Assembly (NCBI GenBank): GCA_020796225.1
Contig: CM036758.1
Location: 31,341,647 to 31,405,646, forward strand
Source of the DNA: Arion vulgaris
Lineage: Eukaryota; Mollusca; Gastropoda; Stylommatophora; Arionidae
Length of the DNA stretch: 64,000 bases
Reading direction: 5' to 3'
A model generated the notes under the pieces. That model was given only the letters and a program-made list of their open reading frames with translations, ran no database searches and was not told where the DNA came from. How positions within the stretch are numbered: position 1 is the stretch's first letter; each line of letters begins with the position of its first letter. The position numbers were made by a program, and so were the translations under genes. This document shows positions 62,701 to 64,000 of this stretch, piece by piece.

Positions 62701-62907
62701 GGGCAAAGCACCACAACATCAATACAATAAGACCCACAAAATAGTTCACATCCTCATTTCCTCCAGCATTATCACTCTTCATTCTCTAGCAGAACATACC
62801 AGCAACAACAACAACTGCAACATATATTTACCATGTACTTGAATCAGCATGCGGCCATGTTGCGTATGAAGCATCTGGTTTCCTGAATGTCATCTGCCTT
62901 GCCACAC
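20552..62907 (-). CDS. Complement C3/C4-type thioester protein gene, C-terminal 17 exons (5' part outside window)
   Basis: Secreted complement component of the alpha-2-macroglobulin/C3 family. Seventeen minus-strand exons with GT/AG sites join in phase and give, in order: second half of the TED (from [14 protein letters not shown]), CUB ([12 protein letters not shown] onwards), an acidic linker with RPKR, MG8 (VICLEICVR to IYDYYNPEERC) and a netrin-like C345C domain ending at a TAA stop. C345C occurs in C3, C4 and C5 but not in plain alpha-2-macroglobulins or insect TEPs, so C3/C4-like is favoured. The catalytic-type His (IIHREV) is present; the GCGEQ exon is not in the window. Introns range from about 0.5 to 11 kb and carry most of the repeats. 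Two exons contain an apparent frameshift. The role (opsonin-like deposition by a thioester bond) is inferred from the family. Confidence 0.9.
20890..21745 (+). mobile_element. SINE family E interrupted by a 576-bp insertion
   Basis: 20890-21105 and 21682-21745 are the two halves of a family E copy (…GGCTCAGATCACATAC / ATCACATACAAATCAC…AACAAGTGGTCGATATGGAG). The break is filled by 21106-21681. Confidence 0.8.
21106..21681. mobile_element. Unclassified 576-bp insertion with 11-bp target duplication
   Basis: Flanked by AGATCACATAC at 21095-21105 and 21682-21692. No long ORF, no terminal inverted repeats and no poly-A that I can see. It begins GGCCATTTGGCCATTTGAGT and ends GGTAGGCTAATATGGAGG. 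I find no second copy in the window. Confidence 0.75.
21745..22070 (+). mobile_element. SINE family B, 5'-truncated
   Basis: TAGATGAGATCAAGTTCCTA, GAGAAGAGCAGACTGGAAAG, CATGGAACTCTCATCAGTGC and tail ATCTATCAATCAATAAG. Confidence 0.8.
22161..22305 (-). CDS. Complement C3-like exon 16 (C345C core)
   Basis: 145-nt exon, acceptor TACCATGCAG, donor CCAAGT|GTAAGT. It encodes [20 protein letters not shown], then [21 protein letters not shown]3 has the NTR-fold segment [25 protein letters not shown]. Phase 1 in, phase 2 out. This exon marks the protein as C3/C4/C5-like rather than A2M-like. Confidence 0.94.
22364..22672. repeat. Minisatellite, 27-bp unit, about 11 copies
   Basis: Unit ATATAGACATGTGTGAAAGG + GGAGATT with small length changes; in intron 15, ending about 60 bp from the acceptor of exon 16. 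Confidence 0.85.
22681..22995. mobile_element. piggyBac-like MITE, 315 bp
   Basis: TTAA at 22677-22680 and 22996-22999 flank perfect 12-bp inverted repeats CTCTTTCCACGC / GCGTGGAAAGAG. Inside are two direct copies of CGCTTTAAGCCGCACACTGC and a T run of 22 near 22921. No ORF. Confidence 0.85.
23076..23162 (-). CDS. Complement C3-like exon 15 (C345C)
   Basis: 87-nt exon, acceptor TTTTTATCAG, donor ACAGA|GTAAGT. It reads [20 protein letters not shown], then QIVGISTQ; compare C3 [23 protein letters not shown]. It joins exon 16 in phase 1 (Q-K-GHHV). It needs a phase-1 upstream exon, which is the evidence for the indel in exon 14. Confidence 0.88.
23335..23655. repeat. Trinucleotide microsatellite (TAC/CCA mix)
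   Basis: About 320 bp of ACTACTACCACCACC-type sequence in intron 14, interrupted by TATACG and CATCAC variants. Small relatives at 23920-23950. Confidence 0.9.
23676..23920 (+). mobile_element. SINE family C
   Basis: Full copy from CGAGTGGTTACTGGGACCCA to GACGTAAAGAAGAAGAAG, directly after the trinucleotide array. Confidence 0.85.
24358..24600 (-). mobile_element. SINE family A
   Basis: Reverse complement has a tRNA-like head (B box GGTTCAAACTCCGCGG) and TTTTTACGAATGGTAAAAAT; ends with ATATCCTTTACAGGACGTAG. Other copies at 34555-34785, 39358-39593 and 39961-40205. Confidence 0.75.
24699..24780 (-). CDS. Complement C3-like exon 14 (start of C345C), with apparent frameshift
   Basis: Acceptor TGTTCTTAG, donor CTTTG|GTATGT. 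In phase with exon 13 it reads [18 protein letters not shown]. At the 3' end the frame that is in phase with exon 15 reads SLPCTNPHF and runs on into [10 protein letters not shown]; that frame restores the Cys expected in C345C but meets TGA TGA just upstream. The exon is 82 nt, whereas its flanking phases demand 1 nt fewer (or 2 more), so a small indel near 24724-24730 is likely. Confidence 0.78.
24800..25315. repeat. Minisatellite, 12-16-bp units, about 33 copies
   Basis: ACAAGAACATGATGGG and a shorter ACAAGTGATGGG alternate irregularly and fill nearly all of intron 13. Long open frames on the minus strand (up to 216 codons) are produced by the repeat plus exon 13 and are not a gene. Confidence 0.9.
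25317..25412 (-). CDS. Complement C3-like exon 13 (MG8 end / anchor)
   Basis: 96-nt exon, acceptor TCACTGACAG, donor GGAAA|GTGAGT. It encodes [20 protein letters not shown], then [12 protein letters not shown]3 has [30 protein letters not shown]. Phase 1 on both sides. The 536-bp intron that follows is almost entirely a 12-16-bp minisatellite. Confidence 0.95.
25460..25765. mobile_element. SINE I (minus) and SINE F (plus) remnants
   Basis: 25460-25580 matches family I in reverse (ACGGTGTTAGGTCCATATTT); 25600-25765 matches family F (ACAGGGATGGAGCCATATGG). Confidence 0.65.
25755..25940. repeat. Minisatellite, 43-bp unit, 4 copies
   Basis: Unit CTGCAACACTGAGCATAGCA plus CTACACGTCTGGAGTTCTTG GAT, nearly identical copies. 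Confidence 0.9.
26210..27000 (-). mobile_element. LINE family g interrupted by SINE C2
   Basis: 26215-26375 and 26690-26960 are two parts of a LINE 3' end (CACAGCATCAGGATAAGAAG, then GTATCTGAGTAACATTGCTC). 26375-26690 is a minus-strand SINE of the C2 type sharing TTACAACATGCATGGCAG with family C. Confidence 0.75.
27000..27340. other. Intronic, no feature recognised
   Basis: AT-rich with one short LINE-like stretch (27225-27300, CCAAGCTCTCCCATCTTTTC); nothing I can name. Confidence 0.35.
27340..27472 (-). mobile_element. SINE family C2, 5' half
   Basis: TTTTTTACGGGTTGGGGTAG … CACCCCTAATTTGGGCCCTG, minus-strand orientation. Confidence 0.75.
27480..27860. mobile_element. LINE fragments on both strands
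   Basis: Plus strand: [12 protein letters not shown] at about 27490-27525 and [11 protein letters not shown] at 27685-27718 (RT motif). 27770-27850 matches the minus-strand LINE at 29940-30010. A jumble of short pieces. Confidence 0.6.
27891..27996 (-). CDS. Complement C3-like exon 12 (MG8)
   Basis: 106-nt exon, acceptor AATATTCCAG, donor TCCAG|GTTAGT. It reads [20 protein letters not shown], then [15 protein letters not shown]; compare C3 [34 protein letters not shown]. It ends in phase 1 and makes P-E-E-R-C with exon 13. Confidence 0.95.
28050..28380 (-). mobile_element. LINE ORF2 C-terminal fragment
   Basis: Reverse complement carries RKWIQDIT (GAATCCATCTTCTCC) and KIEVFWT-type sequence shared with 14495-15345. 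Confidence 0.7.
28518..28586 (-). CDS. Complement C3-like exon 11 (MG8)
   Basis: 69-nt exon (23 codons, phase 0/0), acceptor TTTGTGTCCAAG after a long T-rich tract, donor CCAG|GTGAGT. It encodes [20 protein letters not shown], then LDQ; C3 has VDRYISKYELDK...TLIIYLDKV at this point. Confidence 0.93.
28690..29148 (-). mobile_element. LINE RNase H region fragment
   Basis: Matches 37310-37640 (GATCATCATCACCGCACATT, CTCTTGTCTAGCTACACTAC). On the minus strand the stretch TGACGAGCTGATATG corresponds to the NERAD region. Confidence 0.65.
29149..31950 (-). mobile_element. RTE-like LINE, 5'-truncated, 2.5 kb plus nested SINE
   Basis: Minus strand, 5' to 3': endonuclease end ([20 protein letters not shown], then [10 protein letters not shown] for the usual SDHxL), [32 protein letters not shown] fingers ([20 protein letters not shown]), palm [10 protein letters not shown] at about 29924-29953 (FADD), and C-terminus [20 protein letters not shown] with [14 protein letters not shown]. 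It ends in an (ATT)n tail at 29149-29162. It lies in intron 10 of the complement gene in the same orientation. Frameshifts and the lost catalytic Asp show it is inactive. Confidence 0.9.
30759..31090 (+). mobile_element. SINE nested in the LINE, with 11-bp TSD
   Basis: 332 bp flanked by AATATTTCTTC (30748-30758 and 31091-31101). tRNA-like head with TAGCTCGGGTTTGAACCTAC (B-box-like) and a 3' A-rich end (AAAGAAAAAAAAAAAA). It splits the LINE coding region between [10 protein letters not shown] and the RT. Confidence 0.9.
32033..32120 (-). CDS. Complement C3-like exon 10 (MG8)
   Basis: 88-nt exon, acceptor CTGTTGCAG, donor GACATT|GTGAGT. It reads [20 protein letters not shown], then EPVVEDLDI, matching C3 [24 protein letters not shown]. 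It joins R at the end of exon 9 and ends in phase 0. The next intron contains the 2.7-kb LINE. Confidence 0.94.
32399..32935 (-). mobile_element. LINE ORF2 C-terminus with internal 48-bp tandem repeat
   Basis: Minus-strand open frame of 175 codons: five copies of [16 protein letters not shown], then [20 protein letters not shown] and [20 protein letters not shown]. The 48-bp period (about 32690-32930) keeps the frame. Confidence 0.85.
32955..33135 (-). mobile_element. LINE RNase H fragment
   Basis: Minus strand reads [28 protein letters not shown](E/R)AVT is the RNase H segment containing the catalytic Glu in this LINE group (compare 53822-54160). Confidence 0.75.
33690..34235 (-). mobile_element. 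LINE 3' region fragment
   Basis: Minus strand reads [60 protein letters not shown], shared with 62940-63475 at about 80 percent by eye. Confidence 0.75.
34345..34446 (-). CDS. Complement C3-like exon 9: RPKR cleavage site and start of MG8
   Basis: 102-nt exon, acceptor CGGATACAG, donor GTCAG|GTTAGT. It encodes [19 protein letters not shown], then [15 protein letters not shown] (codons 34395-34406) fits the furin consensus R-X-K/R-R. The rest is the start of MG8 (C3: MILEICTRYRG). Phase 2 on both sides. A cleavage here would release a C-terminal gamma chain of MG8 plus C345C, as in C4. Confidence 0.92.
34555..34785 (-). mobile_element. SINE family A
   Basis: GTAGCTTGCCACTGCTTTCT, AACGATGAGGTCTATTTTTA and TTTGAACCATATACGATTGA as in the other family A copies. 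Confidence 0.7.
34985..35095 (-). mobile_element. SINE family F fragment
   Basis: AAAGGTTTGACTTCACTGCT and ATATGGCTTGGTCCTGTCTG, minus orientation. Confidence 0.6.
35205..36485. repeat. Minisatellite, 23-bp unit, about 55 copies
   Basis: Unit ACAATCTATACCCAGTCTAT AAT with rare substitutions (TACAATAC, TATAATATAAT) and frequent single C dropouts (ATACCAGTC). On the minus strand it reads GGGTATAGATTGTATTATAG and runs without a gap into the donor of exon 8. Confidence 0.95.
36486..36680 (-). CDS. Complement C3-like exon 8: acidic, Cys-containing linker
   Basis: 195-nt exon, acceptor ATTTTTCAG (an alternative in-frame acceptor ATCTAG lies 6 nt further in), donor TCCAG|GTATGA. The translation starts RCEPCSIDC, then [19 protein letters not shown] with an N-glycosylation sequon (NFT), then [12 protein letters not shown] and ends DDNES. 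It has no counterpart in A2M. In position and acidity it resembles the segment of vertebrate C4 that precedes the alpha-gamma cleavage site. The donor itself is the first, slightly altered copy of the 23-bp minisatellite at 35200-36485. Confidence 0.85.
36688..37030 (+). mobile_element. LINE ORF2 C-terminus fragment
   Basis: Plus frame reads [60 protein letters not shown] and [14 protein letters not shown]; related to the minus-strand fragment at 18165-18540. It starts immediately upstream of the exon 8 acceptor. Confidence 0.8.
37310..37900. mobile_element. LINE fragments: RNase H region (minus) and C-terminus (plus)
   Basis: 37310-37640 on the minus strand carries NERADKLA and [14 protein letters not shown]. 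37590-37860 on the plus strand reads [40 protein letters not shown], the Cys/His-containing end of a non-LTR ORF2. Confidence 0.75.
38110..38282 (-). CDS. Complement C3-like exon 7 (CUB)
   Basis: 173-nt exon, acceptor TTCATTAG, donor AAAAG|GTAGGA. It encodes [20 protein letters not shown], then [16 protein letters not shown]3 reads [20 protein letters not shown]...CNKFDLKVTI here. It joins exon 6 in phase 0 and exon 8 in phase 2. It ends SFFWDGKR, just before the acidic linker exon. Confidence 0.93.
38460..38800 (-). mobile_element. LINE ORF2 C-terminal zinc-finger fragment
   Basis: Minus frame reads [20 protein letters not shown], then [20 protein letters not shown], a C2H2-like finger typical of some non-LTR ORF2 ends. 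A second copy is at 56980-57290. Confidence 0.8.
38880..39355 (+). mobile_element. LINE 3'-end fragments (family g)
   Basis: Plus strand: [23 protein letters not shown], then GCGCACACAAAGGCCCGTTC and the 3' terminus GAGGCAAAACAGGAATGGAG, followed by a second partial copy ([11 protein letters not shown]). Confidence 0.75.
39358..39593 (-). mobile_element. SINE family A, inverted partner 1
   Basis: GTTAATTGCATATCCTTTAC … GACTGAGTCACTAACC; near-perfect reverse complement of 39961-40205. Confidence 0.85.
39594..39900 (+). mobile_element. LINE family g fragment with 14-bp and 40-bp internal duplications
   Basis: CATAAGCAGATTACCAACAG … with CAGTGGATACAAAA repeated six times (39650-39733) and ACACACTGCTTATGAAGCGC repeated twice (39770-39840). 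Confidence 0.75.
39961..40205 (+). mobile_element. SINE family A, inverted partner 2
   Basis: tRNA-like head GTGGCGTCTGTGGCTTAGGG, B box GAGTTCGAATCAC, end AAGGATATGCAATTAAC. Confidence 0.85.
40210..40620 (+). mobile_element. LINE ORF2 C-terminus fragment
   Basis: Plus frame of 125 codons: [72 protein letters not shown]. Best preserved copy of this family in the window. Confidence 0.75.
40850..48895. repeat. 8-kb satellite, 41-bp unit, about 180 copies, with higher-order blocks
   Basis: Unit CAGTATACTGTCTCCCAATA plus TTTGTTAAGATGATGTAAAA (C). CAGTATACTG is a perfect 10-bp palindrome; variants replace TGTC by TTGC, TGGC or TGAC. Eight insert blocks of about 86 bp break the array (see next feature). 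It fills most of intron 6 of the complement gene. ORFs on either strand here are repeat artefacts. Confidence 0.97.
43980..48890. repeat. Eight interspersed 86-bp blocks within the satellite
   Basis: Blocks at about 43980, 45385, 46500, 46670, 47180, 48415, 48585 and 48800 start TTTTATCTTATCTTATCTTA and contain ACCACATTTGCCGTGAAACG GCGTGGGGAG. GCCGT-GAA-ACGGC can form a small hairpin (in some copies GCCAT weakens it). Blocks 2-4 and 5-7 are one duplicated segment. Confidence 0.9.
49060..49140. repeat. Trinucleotide-like CAT/CAC run
   Basis: CATCATCATCACC and CACCACCACAACC just downstream (minus sense) of exon 6; low-complexity. Confidence 0.7.
49260..49421 (-). CDS. Complement C3-like exon 6 (TED end / CUB)
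   Basis: 162-nt exon (54 codons, phase 0 at both ends), acceptor TTATTTACAG, donor CCAAAG|GTAGAT. It begins [19 protein letters not shown], the universal DTVVALQAL motif that closes the TED in this family, then [14 protein letters not shown] and an extended hydrophilic segment of CUB type ending SVPK. The following intron is the longest in the window (11 kb) and holds the 41-bp satellite. Confidence 0.93.
49525..49910. mobile_element. SINE C (minus, 49525-49745) then SINE I (plus, 49745-49910)
   Basis: First part CTTCTTCTCCTTCTTTACGT … GATATGCGTGGTAGGTAACA; second part with GAGTTCAATTCCACAGTGGG and CTCAATTGGGTACCAGGAAA. Confidence 0.8.
49915..50117. other. Intronic, no feature recognised
   Basis: AT-rich, with a possible LINE-like short match only. 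Nothing to report. Confidence 0.35.
50128..50507. mobile_element. hAT-like MITE, 380 bp
   Basis: Flanked by TAGATTAGAG at 50118-50127 and 50508-50517 (8 bp would be the hAT norm). Ends CACAGATTCCCAAACCTTTT and, reverse-complemented, GCGTTTCCCAAAGTGGGTGG resemble the hAT-type CAGNGNTTCCCAAA terminus. No ORF. Confidence 0.85.
50520..50690 (+). mobile_element. SINE family G
   Basis: ATAGGCGTTCGCATATCGTC, B box AGGTTCAATCCCC and the end AGTGACTTCATAAACT. Confidence 0.75.
50903..51280 (+). mobile_element. LINE ORF2 C-terminal fragment
   Basis: Plus strand reads [27 protein letters not shown] and [20 protein letters not shown], same family as 14495-15345; stops throughout. Confidence 0.75.
51425..51665 (+). 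mobile_element. SINE family F, near full length
   Basis: A-box-like GTTGCTAAGTGCTTGCCTTG, B box TCGGTTCGAATCTGG, 3' AACCCGATGCAGTGGTCAAT. It has a recognisable tRNA-like head. Confidence 0.75.
51690..52346. repeat. Degenerate minisatellite carrying copies of the exon 5 splice donor
   Basis: About eight 45-60-bp units of the form TACCTGTGTCCAGGTATAA ... TACAGGTGAGAGC. On the minus strand each contains GGACACAG|GTA(A/G), equivalent to the end of exon 5 (GACACAG|GTGAGT). Copies at about 51709, 51741, 51781, 51901, 51944, 51988, 52114 and 52301. Confidence 0.8.
52347..52558 (-). CDS. Complement C3-like exon 5 (TED)
   Basis: 212-nt exon, acceptor CATATTTTAAG (weak pyrimidine tract), donor ACACAG|GTGAGT. 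It contains [33 protein letters not shown], then LLTFLARGD and [19 protein letters not shown]; compare A2M EVEMTSYVLLAYL...IVKWITKQQNAQGGFSSTQ. It is the clearest homology anchor of the gene. The donor lies in an 18-nt near-palindrome (CAGGTGAG..CTCACCTG) that is tandemly amplified into the intron. Confidence 0.95.
52610..53000 (-). mobile_element. LINE 3'-end fragment (family g)
   Basis: CTCACAGCGTTAGGATAAGA … CATTCTGCGTAGACACTTCA, minus orientation, as at 17546-17995. Confidence 0.75.
53345..53605 (-). mobile_element. SINE family C
   Basis: Full minus-strand copy from TTCTTCTTCTTTGGGTTCGT to GGGCCCTGGTAACCACTCGG. Confidence 0.85.
53635..54345 (-). mobile_element. LINE RNase H region fragment
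   Basis: Minus strand reads [20 protein letters not shown], then [20 protein letters not shown] with the D-E-D pattern of RNase H, then a [13 protein letters not shown] remnant of GNERAD. A 31-bp unit (TTCTCAATCTGGTCAGCGAC...) repeats three times at 53700-53800. Confidence 0.8.
54510..54720. repeat. Minisatellite, about 22-bp unit
   Basis: GACAGTTAGATGACAGCTAC (AT) and shorter forms; the same unit returns at 55045-55105 near the exon 4 donor, with SINE C2 between. Confidence 0.85.
54728..55035 (+). mobile_element. SINE family C2
   Basis: 5' head as family C (AAATTGGGGTGTAAAGAATA, CACGCATGTCGTAAGAGGCG) but a different 3' body: GAGCGAACCGAGTAAACGCT, CACCAGAGCTCCAAATGGTG, GGTCTGGTACATCGGTCTGA. 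It splits the 22-bp minisatellite. Confidence 0.8.
55142..55313 (-). CDS. Complement C3-like exon 4 (TED)
   Basis: 172-nt exon, acceptor TGTATCGCACAG, donor GGAAG|GTTATT. It encodes [17 protein letters not shown], then [18 protein letters not shown], then [15 protein letters not shown]; this is the TED helix pair typified by A2M ALLAYAFALAGNQ. It starts in phase 0 and ends in phase 1, joining GF at exon 5. A GT-rich minisatellite lies just upstream of its acceptor and a 22-bp minisatellite just after its donor. Confidence 0.93.
55340..55685. repeat. GT-rich minisatellite
   Basis: GTGTGTGGGTTTGTGGGTAT-type units with GGGCATGTGTGTG variants, ending about 30 bp upstream of the exon 4 acceptor. 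His/Thr-rich open frames (for example minus strand) are artefacts. Confidence 0.9.
56185..56560 (-). mobile_element. SINE family D with an expanded internal minisatellite
   Basis: Ends match 63553-63757 (CCGATCCAGAAGC; TAGTGCAACGCGTTACGAAC … TGGGCAGACGG), but the internal unit TCGGCTCGGTGCCGTGGACA TCGTAACTCT, present twice in other copies, is repeated about eight times here (56213-56450). Confidence 0.85.
56575..56765 (-). mobile_element. SINE family E
   Basis: CAAGTAGGCCATCACATCCG, CTTTTTATTTACTAGGGTAG, CTTGTAGGTCGCAGTGTTAC in minus orientation. Confidence 0.8.
56980..57290 (-). mobile_element. LINE ORF2 C-terminal zinc-finger fragment
   Basis: Minus frames: [20 protein letters not shown] and [20 protein letters not shown]; second copy of the fragment at 38460-38800. 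Confidence 0.8.
57471..57588 (-). CDS. Complement C3-like exon 3 (TED, catalytic His), with apparent frameshift
   Basis: Acceptor TTGCCTAG, donor CAAGTG|GTAATG. Frame A (in phase with exon 2) reads [16 protein letters not shown], which aligns with C3 APVIHQEM and supplies the histidine that catalyses thioester transacylation (codon at 57548-57550). The downstream homologous segment, [20 protein letters not shown], is in another frame and is in phase with exon 4. The exon therefore needs a net one-base correction (one base missing, or two extra) between about 57533 and 57547. An assembly error or a real mutation would both explain it. Confidence 0.82.
57650..58195. repeat. Minisatellite, about 28-bp unit
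   Basis: ACAGACAGACATACAATGTT ATTCCTCC with variable lengths. The long plus-strand frame (622 codons to 59524) that runs through this and the next array is a repeat artefact. Confidence 0.9.
58320..59350. repeat. Minisatellite, about 20-bp unit, 1 kb
   Basis: TTTCCTACCAACATTTCCTC CA with many one-base losses. On the minus strand units read GGAAATGTTGGTAG; it stops about 40 bp from the exon 2 donor. Confidence 0.92.
59389..59501 (-). CDS. Complement C3-like exon 2 (TED)
   Basis: 113-nt exon, acceptor TTGCTACAG, donor GATG|GTAGCT. It encodes [20 protein letters not shown], then [18 protein letters not shown]3 has LTAYVVKVFSLA...GAVKWLILEKQKPDG here. It joins in phase on both sides. The donor is followed within about 40 bp by a 1-kb minisatellite whose units also read GTAGGT (see findings). 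Confidence 0.92.
59540..60190 (-). mobile_element. LINE ORF2 C-terminus, long open frame
   Basis: Minus frame: [80 protein letters not shown] and [20 protein letters not shown]. One of the least damaged LINE pieces here (about 200 codons without a stop); in intron 1 of the window's complement exons. Confidence 0.85.
60187..60455 (-). mobile_element. SINE family E
   Basis: CTTCTTTGAACGCTCCATAT, GTGATTTGTATGTGATCTGA, AAGTAGGCCAGCACATCCGA, CTTTGCCTGCCCCGGCACCA. Confidence 0.85.
60456..60795 (+). mobile_element. LINE 3' end with GA-rich tail
   Basis: Plus strand: [18 protein letters not shown], and REMNHR-type pieces as at 1980-2600, ending AAAAAAAGAGAGAGAGAGAG (60765-60785). Confidence 0.7.
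61072..61330 (-). mobile_element. SINE family C
   Basis: Full minus-strand copy (CTTTGCGTTCGTTCTTTACA … CCCAAATTTGGGTCCTGTAA). Confidence 0.85.
61340..61845 (-). mobile_element. LINE ORF2 C-terminal fragment
   Basis: Minus strand: [68 protein letters not shown]; same family as 13300-13950. Confidence 0.85.
61849..62035 (+). mobile_element. SINE family D
   Basis: GCCCGTCTGCCCAGCGTGTT (A-box side), GGTTCAATTCCGCGGGATGG (B box), end GCTTCTGGATCGGAAAAAAA. Confidence 0.85.
62188..62632 (+). mobile_element. SINE family B, full length
   Basis: About 445 bp: ATCTGTAGTGTAGAGGTTCG, ACTCGGTTAGCTCC, CAGGCTGGAAAGCCGCTGCC, ACATCGGGGACCCTCGCCGG, tail CAATCAATCAATCAATC. Confidence 0.88.
62633..62705 (-). 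mobile_element. SINE family E, 5' part
   Basis: ACGACATACCTTGTAGGTCG, CAGTGTTACTATTCTTTGCT, CAGCAACACACGGGC. Confidence 0.75.
62832..62907 (-). CDS. Complement C3-like exon 1 of 17 in window (TED)
   Basis: 76-nt exon between acceptor TGTCCTCAG and donor ATG|GTAAATA. Its reading frame gives [14 protein letters not shown] and ends in STW, matching the family segment just after the thioester (QLTYKHxDGSYSAFG...STW). It starts with 2 nt of a split codon and ends in phase 2, which joins the next exon to make W-LTAFAMK. It is the most 5' exon I can find; nothing between here and position 64000 looks like the GCGEQ exon. Confidence 0.85.
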
Positions 62908-62939
62908 CTGAGGACAGTAAAGGTCAAAGTTGAATGTTT

Positions 62940-63475
62940 TCTGTATATCTTCTTCTTCTTCTTCGCGATCGGTTTCGTATGCTCGTCTAAACCATGAGAT
63001 TGGGTATCTCTATGAAACTGCATGTCAGTTGGAGTTCCTCTCTCTCTGTAAGTTTCGTTCATGAGGCCATGTTTCGTTTCGTTGGTGTATGTATGATAAG
63101 CAATACTGCAAGATGTGCTCTGAAGTCTGTGTTTCAATCTGACAAATACACTGTGCAGTCTGAGCAGGCTTTATTCTGTGCATGTGATGGTTGAACCTAC
63201 ACTGTCCTGTTTTGAACCGAAAGATTGTACATGTGTGCTATTTTCTGTTTAGACAGCTGATGTGATCTTATGGGTGTTTGCTGTGGGTTTGTTGCCTCCA
63301 CAACTCTTTGTATTTTCGTTTGATATGTATCTTGATCTCTGGTAGTGACACTGGGTGCTTGTGTTGTATCAATTTTGTTCCTTCCTTAGCCAGATTGACT
63401 GCTCTTTCATTTCACAATGTCACAGTAAGCTGGTATCCACTGGAGAATAATTTGGTTGTTTTCTGAGAGCTTGTT
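62940..63475 (-). mobile_element. LINE 3' region fragment
   Basis: Minus strand reads KHGLMNETYRERGTPTDMQF and matches 33690-34235. It ends about 33 bp upstream of the acceptor of exon 62832-62907, so the open frame joining them is accidental. Confidence 0.75.
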
Positions 63476-63552
63476 TAATTTCTATATTTAATAATTGTTA
63501 TAAACCAGGTCAGGTGTGACTAAAGGTTAAAGCAGTAGCACATACATGTTTT

Positions 63553-63757
63553 TTTTTCCGATCCAGAAGCACTTGAGCTTTTCAGCTCTTCGGCTCGGTG
63601 CCATGGACATCGTAACCCTTCGGTTCAGTGCCACGAACACCGTAAATCTGGAGAATCTGTGACTTTTTCTGCCATTCCGCGGAATTGAACCCGCACACAC
63701 AGAGGGATAGTCACCCGTAGTCCAACGCGCTACGAACACGCTGGGCAGACGGGCTAG
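63553..63757 (-). mobile_element. SINE family D
   Basis: TTCCGATCCAGAAGCACTTG, TTCGGCTCGGTGCCATGGAC, GCGGAATTGAACCCGCACAC, GCTGGGCAGACGGGC, minus orientation. Confidence 0.85.
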
Positions 63758-64000
63758 CACATACATAAGACTAGATAATCAGAGTGAAACCTGTTAGGAA
63801 TAAGAAAAGTATGCGTGCTCTCAGCAGATCCGTTCAACCTATACCGTGAATAACAGGAATAACAGTTGGCTGATAAAACTTGACGTGAGCTCTCCGACGT
63901 CAGAAGTAAAGATACGCTGGTGAAACAATTTCCATAGCTACAAGTACAAATGAACAAGATCTACAAGACTTGATAGACAGTGAGAGAAAGTGAAAAGAAA
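63758..64000. other. Right edge, no feature recognised
   Basis: I looked for the GCGEQ thioester exon on the minus strand here and did not find it. Confidence 0.5.

Noticed and set aside
62844..63137. 97-codon minus-strand frame joining exon 62832-62907 to upstream sequence
   Set aside because: The upstream half is LINE sequence, and the frame differs from the one that gives the TED peptide [14 protein letters not shown].

Overview
This is invertebrate nuclear DNA that is AT-rich, intron-rich and full of transposons. The best guess is a mollusc, possibly a gastropod. The reasons are a spliced complement C3/C4-type gene with very short exons in very long introns, a spliced LOTUS-domain germline gene, and several tRNA-like SINE families sharing a core (around CATGTCGTAAGAGGCGACTAA) that I recall from molluscan SINEs such as those of abalone. 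The species call is inference. There are no bacterial genes, CRISPR arrays or viral genes.

Two host genes are visible, both on the minus strand. (1) Positions 62907 down to 20552 hold the 3' part of a complement C3/C4/C5-like gene. I placed 17 exons (about 2.2 kb of coding sequence, about 735 codons), each with GT/AG sites. They run from the middle of the thioester domain (TED), through CUB and MG8, to a C-terminal netrin-like C345C domain, a basic tail and a TAA stop. The exons for the signal peptide, MG1-7, anaphylatoxin region and the GCGEQ thioester lie beyond the right edge. An acidic exon followed by an RPKR furin-type site sits where C4 has its alpha-gamma junction, so the product is probably a three-chain (beta-alpha-gamma) complement protein. 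All exon phases join except at two places, each explained by one small indel inside an exon (57471-57588 and 24699-24780). (2) Positions 7811 to below 666 hold the 5' part of a TDRD5/TDRD7-like gene: three LOTUS (OST-HTH) domain pieces on four exons and an in-exon repeat of about 12 residues. The tudor-domain exons would lie left of the window.

Layout: 1-7.8 kb, TDRD-like gene with many LINE/SINE insertions; 7.8-20.5 kb, intergenic, mostly LINE and SINE debris plus a nested TTAA MITE pair; 20.5-63 kb, the complement gene. Its introns hold a 2.7-kb endonuclease/RT LINE (29.15-31.95 kb), an 8-kb satellite of 41-bp units with higher-order blocks (40.85-48.9 kb), a hAT-like MITE, a piggyBac-like MITE and many minisatellites.

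The most unusual feature is that minisatellites hug exons. In at least six introns an array begins within about 60 bp of the 5' splice site, and at exons 52347-52558 and 36486-36680 the repeat unit itself contains a copy of the splice donor. Many single-base dropouts, in repeats and exons alike, suggest a noisy long-read assembly, so the frameshifts should not be read as pseudogenisation without checking.
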